Source of the DNA: Gammaproteobacteria bacterium
Lineage (GTDB): Bacteria > Pseudomonadota > Gammaproteobacteria > Pseudomonadales > Moraxellaceae
Assembly (NCBI GenBank): GCA_028868515.1
Contig: JAGWUI010000012.1
Coordinates: 1-64,000 of the forward strand
Reading direction: 5' to 3'
Length of the DNA stretch: 64,000 bases
Shown piece after piece: positions 55,683 through 64,000 of this stretch (its first letter is position 1; the number at the start of each line of letters is the position of its first letter). The position numbers and the translations under genes are program-made. Under the pieces are notes generated by a model that searched no databases, had not been told where the DNA came from, and saw only the letters and a list, made by a program, of their open reading frames with translations.

Positions 55683-56117
55683 TTACAGTGAGTGATCCTG
55701 ATGCTCTAAATGCCCTTTACCTGGAATAAAATTCGCTTCAATCCGAATCCCATCCAAATCTTCAAATAACACAGAGTAGTAGCCAGGTGCCCAGCTGTTT
55801 TCTTCGGGTGCTCTAATGATTTTGGCATTCAGTTCTAATGCTGTCTGATAAATCGCATCGACATCTTCACGGCTACGCGCTCGAAAGCATAAATGATGTA
55901 ACCCAACACGTTTTTGATTAAAAACTTCATCTTTAAAGACCGGGTCAATCGGTGCGATTGCCACACCAGTCCGTCCTCCAATACAGTAAAAATACTGAGG
56001 CGAATTAATCAGTGTCACCATTTCCATGGAGTGCAGGAGTTTTTCATAGAAGGGGATAGAGCGCTCCATATCAGATACGGTGAGTTGAATATGTGCGATA
56101 CCGTTGATGCTTGCCAT
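55683..56117 (-). CDS. VOC (glyoxalase/bleomycin-resistance) family protein
   Basis: 144 residues with two beta-alpha-beta-beta-beta modules: IAHIQLTVSDMERSIPFYEKLL and GLHHLCFRARSREDVDAIYQ, ending in DLDGIRIEANF. Likely metal ligands are H9, a mid-chain His and the Glu in the last strand. These enzymes act on small molecules; the substrate is not evident. Confidence 0.85.
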   Translation of the reverse strand: MASINGIAHIQLTVSDMERSIPFYEKLLHSMEMVTLINSPQYFYCIGGRTGVAIAPIDPVFKDEVFNQKRVGLHHLCFRARSREDVDAIYQTALELNAKIIRAPEENSWAPGYYSVLFEDLDGIRIEANFIPGKGHLEHQDHSL

Positions 56118-56163
56118 GACAAAATCCTTTTTGAATGGTGCTAACTTAATGTCAGTTCTAACG

Positions 56164-56559
56164 CTACTGATTATGCGTACCTAGTGAAATCCACTGCGTT
56201 TCGATTTGTGTATTTGCAACTGAACCTGTGGACTTGAGTTGCACGACTAATTGCATGTTTTTACGTGCGGCACTCCAAGAAAATGAATAGTTTGAAGCAT
56301 TTTTATGGAGGTTCACGTGTTCTAATGTTGGACCAGTAAAGTCTGCTTGAGTCAGATCATATTGCGCACAGTGTAGCGCGCATTCTTTCTGCATCGCAGC
56401 GACAGCCAAAGGCTGATAATCATGTGCACTTTTGATGGCGATCGTCGTTTTATACCAAACCATAAAAACACAACAGACTGAAAAAATAGCAATCAGACCA
56501 AACACAATTTTTGCTGTTTTAGGGATTTTTGGTTGTAGCTGTATGTCGTGGTTCTGCAT
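56164..56559 (-). CDS. Single-pass membrane protein of unknown function
   Basis: 131 residues. A membrane helix near residues 18-38 (IVFGLIAIFSVCCVFMVWY) follows a short cytoplasmic head; the remainder is a soluble, probably periplasmic domain with two close cysteines (KECALHCAQYDL). No family is recognised. It is in the same direction as the flanking genes but with its own spacer. Confidence 0.65.
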   Translation of the reverse strand: MQNHDIQLQPKIPKTAKIVFGLIAIFSVCCVFMVWYKTTIAIKSAHDYQPLAVAAMQKECALHCAQYDLTQADFTGPTLEHVNLHKNASNYSFSWSAARKNMQLVVQLKSTGSVANTQIETQWISLGTHNQ

Positions 56560-56642
56560 CGTCAGATCTCATGGCTTTTGATTCAACGATATCTTAGTCA
56601 TTTTCACGTTTCATTTGCATCATTCTATAGACTCGCAATCTA

Positions 56643-57122
56643 TTAAAACATCATTGCATGTTCATGATTGCTTTTTGGGCTATCAGGTAATATCACAAAT
56701 TCACCTTCAAGTTGCCCAACCTGTTGACCTTTAAACTCTAGTGTTGCTGTGACAGTAATACGAGCCATGCGGCGTTTTTCCACAGCATTGACCAGCTTTG
56801 CCCATGATTTTGGGTCAATGCCTTGTGCAACTGCGGTGAATCCATCGGAAATGGGTTTTTCATAGAGCATGGAGTTTTTATGAATGACAATATGACCCGA
56901 TAATCCTTGCGCTTCCATCTTGGTAAAAACCAATGACCACGCTGCGAGAATCGCAACCGTTGATGCACTGCCACCAAAAATATTGCGCATGTGATTAATG
57001 TTGGGTTCTAAGGGTGCAAAGATGACAACTTTGTCGTCAGTGACTTCACGAACTTCAATGCCCATCACCTGCGTCAGAGGAATGTGGTCATGAACGTATT
57101 GTTCTAAATTCTTTGCATCCAT
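56643..57122 (-). CDS. YiiD-type hotdog thioesterase
   Basis: 159 residues resembling the YiiD C-terminal thioesterase domain: IPLTQVMGIEVREVTDDKVVIFAPLEPNINHMRNIFGGSASTVAILAAWSLV, then KNSMLYEKPISDGFTAVA. It probably hydrolyses an acyl-CoA or acyl-carrier substrate, but no activity is proven here. The gene precedes proA's terminator on the same strand. Confidence 0.82.
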   Translation of the reverse strand: MDAKNLEQYVHDHIPLTQVMGIEVREVTDDKVVIFAPLEPNINHMRNIFGGSASTVAILAAWSLVFTKMEAQGLSGHIVIHKNSMLYEKPISDGFTAVAQGIDPKSWAKLVNAVEKRRMARITVTATLEFKGQQVGQLEGEFVILPDSPKSNHEHAMMF

Positions 57123-57203
57123 ATACGCGATATACCTTCAATTTATGCAGCTCAGTTTTACCTCAGTCATTCTCGGTTGTATATGGTATTTTTAATCATT
57201 CAT

Positions 57204-57244
57204 AAAAAAGGCGCTCTATTCAATTTAGAATAGAACGCCTTTTT
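57204..57244 (-). terminator. Terminator after proA
   Basis: AAAAAAGGCG...TCTATTC pairs with GAATAGA...CGCCTTTTT around a short loop, with one internal mismatch. The stem lies about 35 bp beyond the proA stop on the minus strand and is A/T-flanked so it could work both ways. Confidence 0.85.
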
Positions 57245-57277
57245 AGATTGTATATAAGCGCTTAGATAAGCAATGGC

Positions 57278-58567
57278 TTAGACTCGAATCTGACCGTCAC
57301 CCAATACAATCCATTTCTGCGATGTTAGTCCTTCTAAACCGACAGGGCCGCGTGTGTGGATTTTGTCGGTAGAAATACCAATTTCCGCACCTAAACCATA
57401 TTCAAAACCATCCGCAAAACGGCTAGATGCATTGACCATCACTGAACTGGAATCTACTTCATTTAAGAAGCGACGTGCTTTGGCGTAGTTTTCAGTCAGA
57501 ATCACGTCAGTATGATGTGAGCCATATTTATTAATATGGGCTATCGCTTCATCCAAACCATCAACGACTTTGATCGCGAGGATTGGCGCGAGATATTCCT
57601 CATACCAATCTTCTTCTGTGGCAGGTACAGCATCGCTCAAGATGCTGCGCGTTGTTTCATCACCGCGTAATTCCACGCCTTTTTCACGATAAAGTGCAGC
57701 AATCTGTGGCAGAAATTCAGCTGCAACAGGTGCGTCAACGAGCAAGGTTTCCATCGCATTACACACGCCATAACGATGAGTTTTTGAGTTCAAACAAATC
57801 GGTAATGCTTTGACCAAGTCCGCTTGACGCTCCACGAACACATGACAGTTGCCATCTAAATGCTTAATCACAGGCACACGAGCTTCACGGCTGATGCGTT
57901 CGATTAGACCTTTGCCGCCACGTGGAATAATTACATCCACATATTCGCTCATGGTGACCAAGATACCAACCGCAGCACGATCAGGCGTGTTAATCACTTG
58001 CACACTGGCTTCAGGTAGATTCGCTGCGTTTAAACCTGTTTGAATGCATTTCGCAATCGCTTGATTGGAGTGAAATGCCTCTGAACCACCGCGCAAAATA
58101 ATGGCATTGCCAGATTTTAATGCGAGTGAAGCAGCTTCCAATGTGACGTTTGGGCGTGATTCGTAGATCATGCCGACTACGCCAAGTGGTACGCGCATTT
58201 TGCCCAGTTGAATCCCTGATGGACGATAGGTGAGGTCGGTAATTGCGCCAATTGGATCAGCGAGTGCAATCACGTCGCGTAGACCGTCAAGCATGCCTTT
58301 GAAGCGAGCAGGAGTGAGTTCGAGACGATCTAATAATGCCGCATCGAGTTGATTGGTGCGGCCGTTTTGCATATCGATTGCATTTGCAGCGAGAACAGCC
58401 GCTTGTTGATTTTGAAGTTCTTGATAAATGGCCTCAAGTGCTGCATTTTTTTGTTGAGTCGTGGCTCCCGCAAGAATTCGTGATGCTGCGCGTGCTTGTA
58501 CACCAAGCGCCGTCATCATCTGTTCGATGTCTTGTGTGGTATGCGACTGGTTAACGACCTGATTCAT
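57278..58567 (-). CDS. proA: Gamma-glutamyl phosphate reductase
   Basis: Second step of proline synthesis, reducing gamma-glutamyl phosphate to glutamate semialdehyde. The 429-residue aldehyde-dehydrogenase-like protein contains [35 protein letters not shown], a catalytic cysteine in [17 protein letters not shown] and [31 protein letters not shown]. Monocistronic here, with terminator downstream. Confidence 0.96.
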   Translation of the reverse strand: MNQVVNQSHTTQDIEQMMTALGVQARAASRILAGATTQQKNAALEAIYQELQNQQAAVLAANAIDMQNGRTNQLDAALLDRLELTPARFKGMLDGLRDVIALADPIGAITDLTYRPSGIQLGKMRVPLGVVGMIYESRPNVTLEAASLALKSGNAIILRGGSEAFHSNQAIAKCIQTGLNAANLPEASVQVINTPDRAAVGILVTMSEYVDVIIPRGGKGLIERISREARVPVIKHLDGNCHVFVERQADLVKALPICLNSKTHRYGVCNAMETLLVDAPVAAEFLPQIAALYREKGVELRGDETTRSILSDAVPATEEDWYEEYLAPILAIKVVDGLDEAIAHINKYGSHHTDVILTENYAKARRFLNEVDSSSVMVNASSRFADGFEYGLGAEIGISTDKIHTRGPVGLEGLTSQKWIVLGDGQIRV

Positions 58568-58845
58568 GACAGATACCGCAATGAAAAAAAATATTCTTTC
58601 GATTATAGCAAAAAGTCACATGGTGATGGGGTGATTGAAATATTGGGATAAGATGTATCGTAAAACTATTTTTCAGTATTGCGCTTGTAGGCTTGAAAGA
58701 GGTTAGAAAGATAAAGTAGACTTTTAATCCGCCGAGCTGCACTGCCTTCTCATATTCTAGCTACGAGAAGTATGCTATTATTCCAAGAAACAGCTTGACC
58801 CATTGACAATTGGATTGTCTTTAAATGGAAAATATGGAGCGCACA

Positions 58846-60237
58846 ATGATGAGTGCTGTAAGAAGTGTTTTTTTGCAGAATGAGTCAAAACCATTAGTAG
58901 GAATTCAGCATTTCATGGATGACGTTGTGCAAAATAATGATAAGTTTCCATTCTTCGATCAATATACTCGCGGTGCTTTAAAAGAAACTCCTCGCGTCCA
59001 TTGGATAAATGGATGGAAAATTGAATTTCTCGCTTTTGCAGATGAGAGAACTCGTCATTTACCCCCAGTCGTGATTTTAGGCGGCGCATTCCAAAATTTT
59101 AACTCATATAAATACTGCGTTGAGCCGCTACTTGAAGCGGGTTCCGTGGTGCTCGTTGATTTGCCCTCGCTCGGTAGTAATGATCAAGTCGTCAATGCGC
59201 TGACGGGTGAGAAAGCGCTTGATTTAGATATTGATCATTTGGCGGCGATATTAGGGCAATGGGCGAACGAAGTTCATCTTAATAAATTGTCCATGATGGG
59301 TATGTCATTAGGTTCTGTCATTGCAGCAAATTTTGCAGCGCAAAATCCAGATAAGATGGAGCGCTTGGTTCTGATGGGTGTCATGCAAAAGACCCGTAAG
59401 AGCTGGCAAATGCTGATGGATGAAGCCTTACACCTACTCAACGAAAATCGTATGGATGAGTTCGGTCAGGCGATGATTTTGTATCTCGTCAATCATGCTC
59501 GTTTAAAAGAAACACGCATGTCGCCGACAGCAAGAAAATTGTTTTACCAACAAATGGCTGATTTTGGTGAAAACGAGCGGGTACGCTATGTGATCAACTC
59601 AAGTCGTTTGTTACGCATTAAATATGTACCAAGCCCAACTTGTGAAACGTTGGTTGCGACGGGTCAATTTGATGGCTTTACCTTGCCGCATGAGAATGCA
59701 AATTTCGCGCTGCATTGCCCGAACATGCAGTTTGCATTGATTAAAAATGCGGATCACGTTCCTCAATTGCAAAAACGTCGTGAAACATTGGATTTATTCA
59801 CGACATTCTTACGCGGTAAGCCGATTACTGATCTGCAAGGCATTCAGCCGATGAGCCGTGCTGAATTAGAGACGATGAATCGTCGTGGTGAAGAGCGTGT
59901 GAAGTTGGTTCATCCTACATGCCGCATGACTCATCGCACCAATCCAGACTTTCAAATGACCGTTAATGTCGTTGATATCACCTATTTTGGTGTATTAATT
60001 GATGCAGGAAGTGAGGCGCAAGCTGCTGCGTTGATGGCGGAACCGCGTGATTTATCTTTGCATCTGCCTCATCCACAAGAAGAGGGTGAAGTTGCGACAG
60101 AAACAACATTCTCAATCGAATGTCTCATCTTTGAACAAGACGGTCAGCGTGTTCGTGCTTTACTCAAGCATGGCAGCTTTGAAACGTCAGATCGCTTAAC
60201 TGCGATGCTACATAGTGATGCGATCAAATCTCCCTAA
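58846..60237 (+). CDS. RhlA-like alpha/beta hydrolase fused to a PilZ domain
   Basis: 463 residues. Residues 50-320 are an alpha/beta hydrolase with a nucleophile elbow GMSLGS (S154), probable acid D276 (GQFDGF) and H304 (NADHVPQ); the layout recalls RhlA-type acyltransferases. Residues 345-455 look like a PilZ domain: RRGEER (R347-x3-R351) and DITYFG (D377-x-T-x-x-G382) match the c-di-GMP-binding consensus closely. The nucleotide may therefore regulate the enzyme. GGAG six nt upstream favours the ATG at 58846; an upstream ATG at 58825 is in frame. Substrate unknown. Confidence 0.82.
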   Translation: MMSAVRSVFLQNESKPLVGIQHFMDDVVQNNDKFPFFDQYTRGALKETPRVHWINGWKIEFLAFADERTRHLPPVVILGGAFQNFNSYKYCVEPLLEAGSVVLVDLPSLGSNDQVVNALTGEKALDLDIDHLAAILGQWANEVHLNKLSMMGMSLGSVIAANFAAQNPDKMERLVLMGVMQKTRKSWQMLMDEALHLLNENRMDEFGQAMILYLVNHARLKETRMSPTARKLFYQQMADFGENERVRYVINSSRLLRIKYVPSPTCETLVATGQFDGFTLPHENANFALHCPNMQFALIKNADHVPQLQKRRETLDLFTTFLRGKPITDLQGIQPMSRAELETMNRRGEERVKLVHPTCRMTHRTNPDFQMTVNVVDITYFGVLIDAGSEAQAAALMAEPRDLSLHLPHPQEEGEVATETTFSIECLIFEQDGQRVRALLKHGSFETSDRLTAMLHSDAIKSP

Positions 60238-60239
60238 AT

Positions 60240-60266
60240 CCCTCTTTCTCTAAAGAGGGACTTTTT
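60240..60266 (+). terminator. Terminator after the PilZ-fusion gene
   Basis: CCCTCTTT (60240-60247) and AAAGAGGG (60252-60259) form an 8-bp stem with a 4-nt loop, followed by ACTTTTT. It starts 3 bp past the stop codon. Confidence 0.82.
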
Positions 60267-60309
60267 CAGCGAGTTTAATATCGGCGTTTAATTCTCAAAA
60301 ATTTTTCAA

Positions 60310-61179
60310 TCAAACTTGTGATTCAATGACCCACACTAAATCGCCAAGATGCTCTGATGCAGTATCTTGGCTTTTTTCGTTTTGGGATGCGGAGTCTGAC
60401 GGCTGAAAAATGTGAGATTGCTTGAAGCCCGCAGCTTGCATTGCTTGAATTACTTCGGTTGGTGAAACAAAGTGAAATGCAAACGCACTACGTGACATGA
60501 CTTTGAGGATTTTGCTGCTATTCCAGATTAATTTTGCCAAACGTCGAGTAATCGGTTCAGGATAAAGATCTGTTAAATAAACCCCAACTGAGAATTGCTT
60601 TAATCCTGTGGCTAAGCGACTCCATAAATCGTTCAGCATGTCTTTAGTAAAATAATTGACAAGGCCTTCACTGATGATAATCAGTGGCTTGGTCGAATCA
60701 AGTGTTTCAAGTAAATGCTGGAATCCATCGCCAAATAAATCGACGGCTTCGATACGAGGTGCGGGGGTTTCGATTTGTGATAACGCGAGTCGTTTTGCTG
60801 CCGCCATGTCAGGTAAATCGGCTTCGATATAGACTAAATTTGGATACTTTTGGCGGTAGCGCCAGCCGCGTGGTGATAGTCCTGTGGCGATTTCTAAGAT
60901 TTGTGCATCGGGATATTTGCTGAGAAAACGATCCAGTTGGCGATCAATCAGTGCATGCCGTTGGCGTAATGTCGTGCGCATACTGTCGCCAATCACGCTT
61001 TCCGCCCAAGTTTCTAGTGGGCTCACTAGTTTTGCGAGCCAACGGCCTTTATTACTGGCTAATGCTGCATGAGAAATACCTTCTTGAAACCAGATATAGC
61101 CTGTGTAATGTGCCGTAAATGAAATATGGCGATGTGGAGATTCTGCACTAGCAGTTGTCGAGTTTAAGTCTTTTGACAC
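60310..61179 (-). CDS. LCMT-family class I methyltransferase
   Basis: About 289 residues of the leucine carboxyl methyltransferase (PPM1)-like group. It shows the Arg-rich RTTLRQRHALIDRQLDRFL, the SAM-binding ILEIATGLSPRGWRYRQKYPNLVYIEADLP and IIISEGLVNYFTKDML. Bacterial members act on unknown substrates, often polyketide- or carotenoid-like. The GTG at 61179 has AAGGAAGG 8 nt upstream; the frame stays open to a TTG at 61275 inside unsupported sequence. Convergent with the PilZ-fusion gene. Confidence 0.8.
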   Translation of the reverse strand: MSKDLNSTTASAESPHRHISFTAHYTGYIWFQEGISHAALASNKGRWLAKLVSPLETWAESVIGDSMRTTLRQRHALIDRQLDRFLSKYPDAQILEIATGLSPRGWRYRQKYPNLVYIEADLPDMAAAKRLALSQIETPAPRIEAVDLFGDGFQHLLETLDSTKPLIIISEGLVNYFTKDMLNDLWSRLATGLKQFSVGVYLTDLYPEPITRRLAKLIWNSSKILKVMSRSAFAFHFVSPTEVIQAMQAAGFKQSHIFQPSDSASQNEKSQDTASEHLGDLVWVIESQV

Positions 61180-61283
61180 GTGAATCGCCTTCCTTGGTGT
61201 GATTAAGTGTTGTTTTGGAGTATCCCCTCTTTTTAAGGGCCATGTCCTGATTAACAGTTGAAACGTATTTTGCAATGCTTTGG

Positions 61284-61402
61284 CTTTGAAGTCTTCCCCT
61301 TCAAGGGGATGAGAACCACTGCTTTACAAGAGATGGGGATGGTCTTGATTTTACTCTAAAACCATCCCCATCCCGACCTTCCCCTTGAAAGGGAAGGAGA
61401 TA
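61284..61402. repeat. Dispersed palindromic repeat, family B copy 2
   Basis: Begins CTTTGAAGTCTTCCCCTTC and ends CCTTCCCCTTGAAAGGGAAGG, with GATGGGGATGGT and AACCATCCCCATCC in the middle forming a nested hairpin. The middle is longer than in copy 1 at 39597. Located between nagZ and the methyltransferase, both on the minus strand. Confidence 0.75.
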
Positions 61403-61422
61403 AAAATCAACAACATTTATGC

Positions 61423-62451
61423 TTATGCTGAAAATCGGTCACGTATTGCAAGCGCTTGCTGCTGTGCCATTTCCCATTCACCACCGAGTGCAATTTTACC
61501 TTGATGATGCTTGAATGGCTGAAGTTTACCACGCATTTTAGCGAGTCGAGTTTGATTCGGCATTGGCATAGACTCGAGTGCTTTGAGAGCATCCAGCGCA
61601 GCATCGCGATCATTACAGACAAGCCCCATATCACAGCCTGCGTTCAGTGCAGCGAGAATCCGTGCCCCTGCACCACCGACTACACATGCGGCTTGCATGC
61701 TTAAATCATCAGAAAATAAAACACCATCAAAGCCCATTTCGCCGCGCACGATATCTTGTAACCAATGTTTTGAAAATCCCGCAGGGTTTGGGTCAACTTT
61801 AGGATAAATCACATGTGCGGGCATCAGTGCATCCAGTTGATCTGCGACTTCAAAGAATACGGTCATATCTTGTTCGCGAATTTCTTCAAACGTGCGCTGA
61901 TCCACAGGTGCGGCAACATGAGAGTCTGCTTCAACTGAACCGTGACCAGGGAAGTGTTTACCTGTAGTCGCCATACCCGCACGGTGCATGCCTTGCATGA
62001 ATGCGCGTGATAATTGGGTGACGATCTGACCTTGTGCGTGAAAACCGCGATCACCAATCACATGACTGATACCGTTGACGTCCAGTACTGGTGCAAAACT
62101 GAAATCAATGCCAACTGCGAGGACTTCGCTGGCCATCAGCCAACCTGCGGTTGCTGCTGCTGCTAGTGCTTCATCTGGATCAATGTCATAAAGTTGTCCA
62201 AGCATGCCCATCGCAGGTAAGCGTGTAAAACCTTCACGCAGGCGTTGGACGCGTCCACCTTCTTGATCCACGGCAATCAAAATATCTGGGCGTACTGCTC
62301 GAATACTGTCGGTTAGATCGCGAACTTGTTGAGGGCTTTCAACATTACGACCAAATAAAATCAGTCCGCCCACTTGAGGTTCGGCGAGTAATACACGGTC
62401 TTCAGCAGTGAGCGTCAGCCCTGCAATATCTAACATCAACGAGCCGATCAT
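61423..62451 (-). CDS. nagZ: Beta-N-acetylhexosaminidase NagZ
   Basis: Cytoplasmic GH3 glycosidase that removes GlcNAc from anhydro-muropeptides, complementing AmpD in peptidoglycan recycling. The 342-residue protein shows VDQEGGRVQRLREGFTRLPAM, the catalytic loop KHFPGHGSVEADSH and the nucleophile Asp in VLFSDDLSMQA. The ATG at 62451 (MIGSLMLDIAGL) is used, with MLDIAGL at 62436 as an alternative; the frame extends upstream without a ribosome-binding site. Confidence 0.95.
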   Translation of the reverse strand: MIGSLMLDIAGLTLTAEDRVLLAEPQVGGLILFGRNVESPQQVRDLTDSIRAVRPDILIAVDQEGGRVQRLREGFTRLPAMGMLGQLYDIDPDEALAAAATAGWLMASEVLAVGIDFSFAPVLDVNGISHVIGDRGFHAQGQIVTQLSRAFMQGMHRAGMATTGKHFPGHGSVEADSHVAAPVDQRTFEEIREQDMTVFFEVADQLDALMPAHVIYPKVDPNPAGFSKHWLQDIVRGEMGFDGVLFSDDLSMQAACVVGGAGARILAALNAGCDMGLVCNDRDAALDALKALESMPMPNQTRLAKMRGKLQPFKHHQGKIALGGEWEMAQQQALAIRDRFSA

Positions 62452-62680
62452 CGCACCGCATCTCCAAAAGTAATGAACATCACAAAATTGATAACAATAT
62501 GATAAAACTAAAAAGTGGGTAAACAATACCTGATTTACCTACAGGTCTGCTACATTCAACAGCTATAAGTTCGTGGCAAAATTGCATTTTTATTGGTGTA
62601 TTGGTTTATTCTTTTTAGAATATGCAGCAGAATCGCATCAGAACCAGTTTGGTTAACTTTCAAGGACTTTATCAAGAGAT

Positions 62681-64000
62681 ATGAAACCGAAGCAAACAGA
62701 GCGACAAACCCAAATCGTGCGGACCTCTTTGACTTATCGAACAGGACAGTTCAAAACCAATATATCTTCCTTGGCTAGTGCAATTACGCTGGTTGGTGCG
62801 AGTTTGTTTTTTTCGCAGGCTTATGCTGATTCAGCCACTGTTGATAAAGATAAAACAGCTAATGCTAACGTGCTTGCACCGACACGCGAAGAAAGCATCG
62901 TGACTCGGCAAATGGCCTTGCTGATGGATACACAGCATTATCTTAATATGCCGTTGGATGCAAAGACATCACGACGCGTATTGGACATGTATTTTGATAA
63001 TATGGATGCAGACCATTCCATTTTCTTAGCGTCTGATATTGATGAGTTTCGTAAAAAATATGCCGATAATTTAGGCACAATGATGAAGAAAGGCGATTTG
63101 ACTGCCGCCTTTGAAATTCAGAAGCGATTTAATCAGAGATTAAAAGATTATTACGATTATTCTCTGGCTCAACTGAGTAAGCCACAAAATCTAAAACGTA
63201 CAGATACGCTCAATACGGATCGTGAAAAAGCCCCGTATTTTACCAGTGTTAAAGAACAACGCACCTACTGGGATCAACAACTTGTTGCTCAGCTTATTTC
63301 GTTGAAGATCGCTCAAGAAGAAGAAGCTGAAAAGCAAGCGGCTCTTAAAGCCGATCCTAAACTTGCTGCGGGTCAAGATTTGAGCCCTCCAAGTGAGCTT
63401 GATCCTGTGGATATGCTCAAAAAACGCTTTAATCGTAAACTCGAACAAATTAACCGTTTAAAGAGTGATCGTGTTCTTGAGGGAATTTTGAATGCGGCAT
63501 TAGCAACCTATGATCCGCATAGCCTGTATTTTGCACCTGTAGAGGCGATGGAAATGAATCGCCAAACCACGTTGCAGCTTGAAGGTATTGGTGTGTCGAT
63601 TCGTCCAGAGCGTGGTAATGATGACTACACTCGAGTTGAAACACTCGTGGAAGGTGGTCCTGCAAGCAAATCAGGCTTGGTAAGGGCAAATGATCGCATT
63701 ATTGGTGTTGCTCAAGATGGTCAACCGATGGTTGATGTCGTAGGTTGGCCGATTACTGAGGTGGTTGGTTTAATTCGTGGTAAACGCGGTAGTAAAGTGA
63801 TTCTGAAACTGCAAGCCAAGGGCGAAAGTCCTCGCGTAATTACACTGACTCGTGATGTGATCCAAGAAGAAGATTCAGGTGTCCAAGATCGAGTGATTAA
63901 TATTCAGCGTAATGGTAAAACCTACAAGATCGGTGTGCTGGACATCCCTTCGTTTTATTTGAATTATAAAGCCCGCCGTGATGGCAAAAACTATCGTAGT
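62681..64000 (+). CDS. prc: Carboxy-terminal processing protease (Prc/Ctp), 3' end cut by window edge
   Basis: Periplasmic serine protease of the S41 family, involved in tail-specific proteolysis and control of peptidoglycan hydrolases. The frame opens MKPKQTERQTQIVRTSLTY with a long n-region and a hydrophobic signal ending AYA (about residue 49). It includes a helical N-domain (LDMYFDNMDADHSIFLASDID), SDRVLEGILNAALATYDPHSLYF and a PDZ domain (GIGVSIRPERGNDD..., VEGGPASKSG, ANDRIIGVAQDG). The catalytic Ser/Lys lie beyond the window. ATG at 62681. Confidence 0.9.
   Translation, partial: MKPKQTERQTQIVRTSLTYRTGQFKTNISSLASAITLVGASLFFSQAYADSATVDKDKTANANVLAPTREESIVTRQMALLMDTQHYLNMPLDAKTSRRVLDMYFDNMDADHSIFLASDIDEFRKKYADNLGTMMKKGDLTAAFEIQKRFNQRLKDYYDYSLAQLSKPQNLKRTDTLNTDREKAPYFTSVKEQRTYWDQQLVAQLISLKIAQEEEAEKQAALKADPKLAAGQDLSPPSELDPVDMLKKRFNRKLEQINRLKSDRVLEGILNAALATYDPHSLYFAPVEAMEMNRQTTLQLEGIGVSIRPERGNDDYTRVETLVEGGPASKSGLVRANDRIIGVAQDGQPMVDVVGWPITEVVGLIRGKRGSKVILKLQAKGESPRVITLTRDVIQEEDSGVQDRVINIQRNGKTYKIGVLDIPSFYLNYKARRDGKNYRS

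Noticed and set aside
62593-62778. Open frame of 61 codons overlapping the start of the Prc gene
   Set aside because: The Prc frame starting at 62681 has clear family features; the overlapping frame is short and featureless.

Overview
The window looks like chromosomal core DNA of a Moraxellaceae gammaproteobacterium related to Acinetobacter. It has a moderate-to-low G+C content by eye and short intergenic spaces. The gene order is familiar from that group and from Pseudomonas: nadC / DUF1631 / ampD / murJ / ribF / ileS / lspA / fkpB; ubiG / mupP-like / yciK; argH divergent from algZ-algR-hemC-hemD-hemX-hemY; and a PhoB-box pstS-pstC-pstA-pstB-phoU cluster. The ArgH and LeuA sequences are very Acinetobacter-like, but several small proteins are not ones I recognise, so a less-studied genus of the family is possible. 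I saw no rRNA, tRNA, CRISPR array, prophage or insertion sequence.

Layout. 1-12.3 kb: cofactor and envelope housekeeping (NAD synthesis, AmpD amidase, arginase, lipid II flippase MurJ, RibF, IleS, signal peptidase II, FkpB). 12.3-15.2 kb: two small membrane proteins, then an exported solute-binding-like protein and a lipoprotein of unknown function. 15.3-18.6 kb: an acyl desaturase and its ferredoxin-reductase partner, divergent from a DesT-like TetR regulator, with repeated operators between them. 19.2-24.3 kb: DsbA, UbiG, a MupP/Gph phosphatase, a YciK dehydrogenase, a YfeH-like transporter and ThpR. 24.4-33.9 kb: a methyltransferase, ArgH, the AlgZ/AlgR pair, the haem genes and a thioesterase. 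33.9-39.6 kb: GST, HisF, ThrB, two orphan envelope proteins and LeuA behind a leucine-codon leader peptide. 39.7-46.3 kb: an M23 lipoprotein, the phosphate uptake operon and YggX. 46.5-54.0 kb: ArgE, a phosphopantetheinyl transferase, ArgA, a compositionally odd RibD/DHFR-like gene, and GlyS/GlyQ. 54.2-64 kb: lipoproteins, a VOC protein, a hotdog thioesterase, ProA, an alpha/beta hydrolase fused to a PilZ domain, a LCMT-type methyltransferase, NagZ and the start of a Ctp/Prc protease.

Functional threads. Peptidoglycan turnover is represented by AmpD, NagZ, the MupP candidate, MurJ, an M23 peptidase and Prc. Arginine and proline metabolism is represented by ArgA, ArgE, ArgH, arginase and ProA. 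Two families of intergenic inverted repeats are scattered between genes, one with four copies and one with two. The most interesting items are the apparently leaderless leuA leader peptide, the RhlA-like hydrolase/PilZ fusion, the desaturase operator array and the orphan solute-binding protein/lipoprotein pair.
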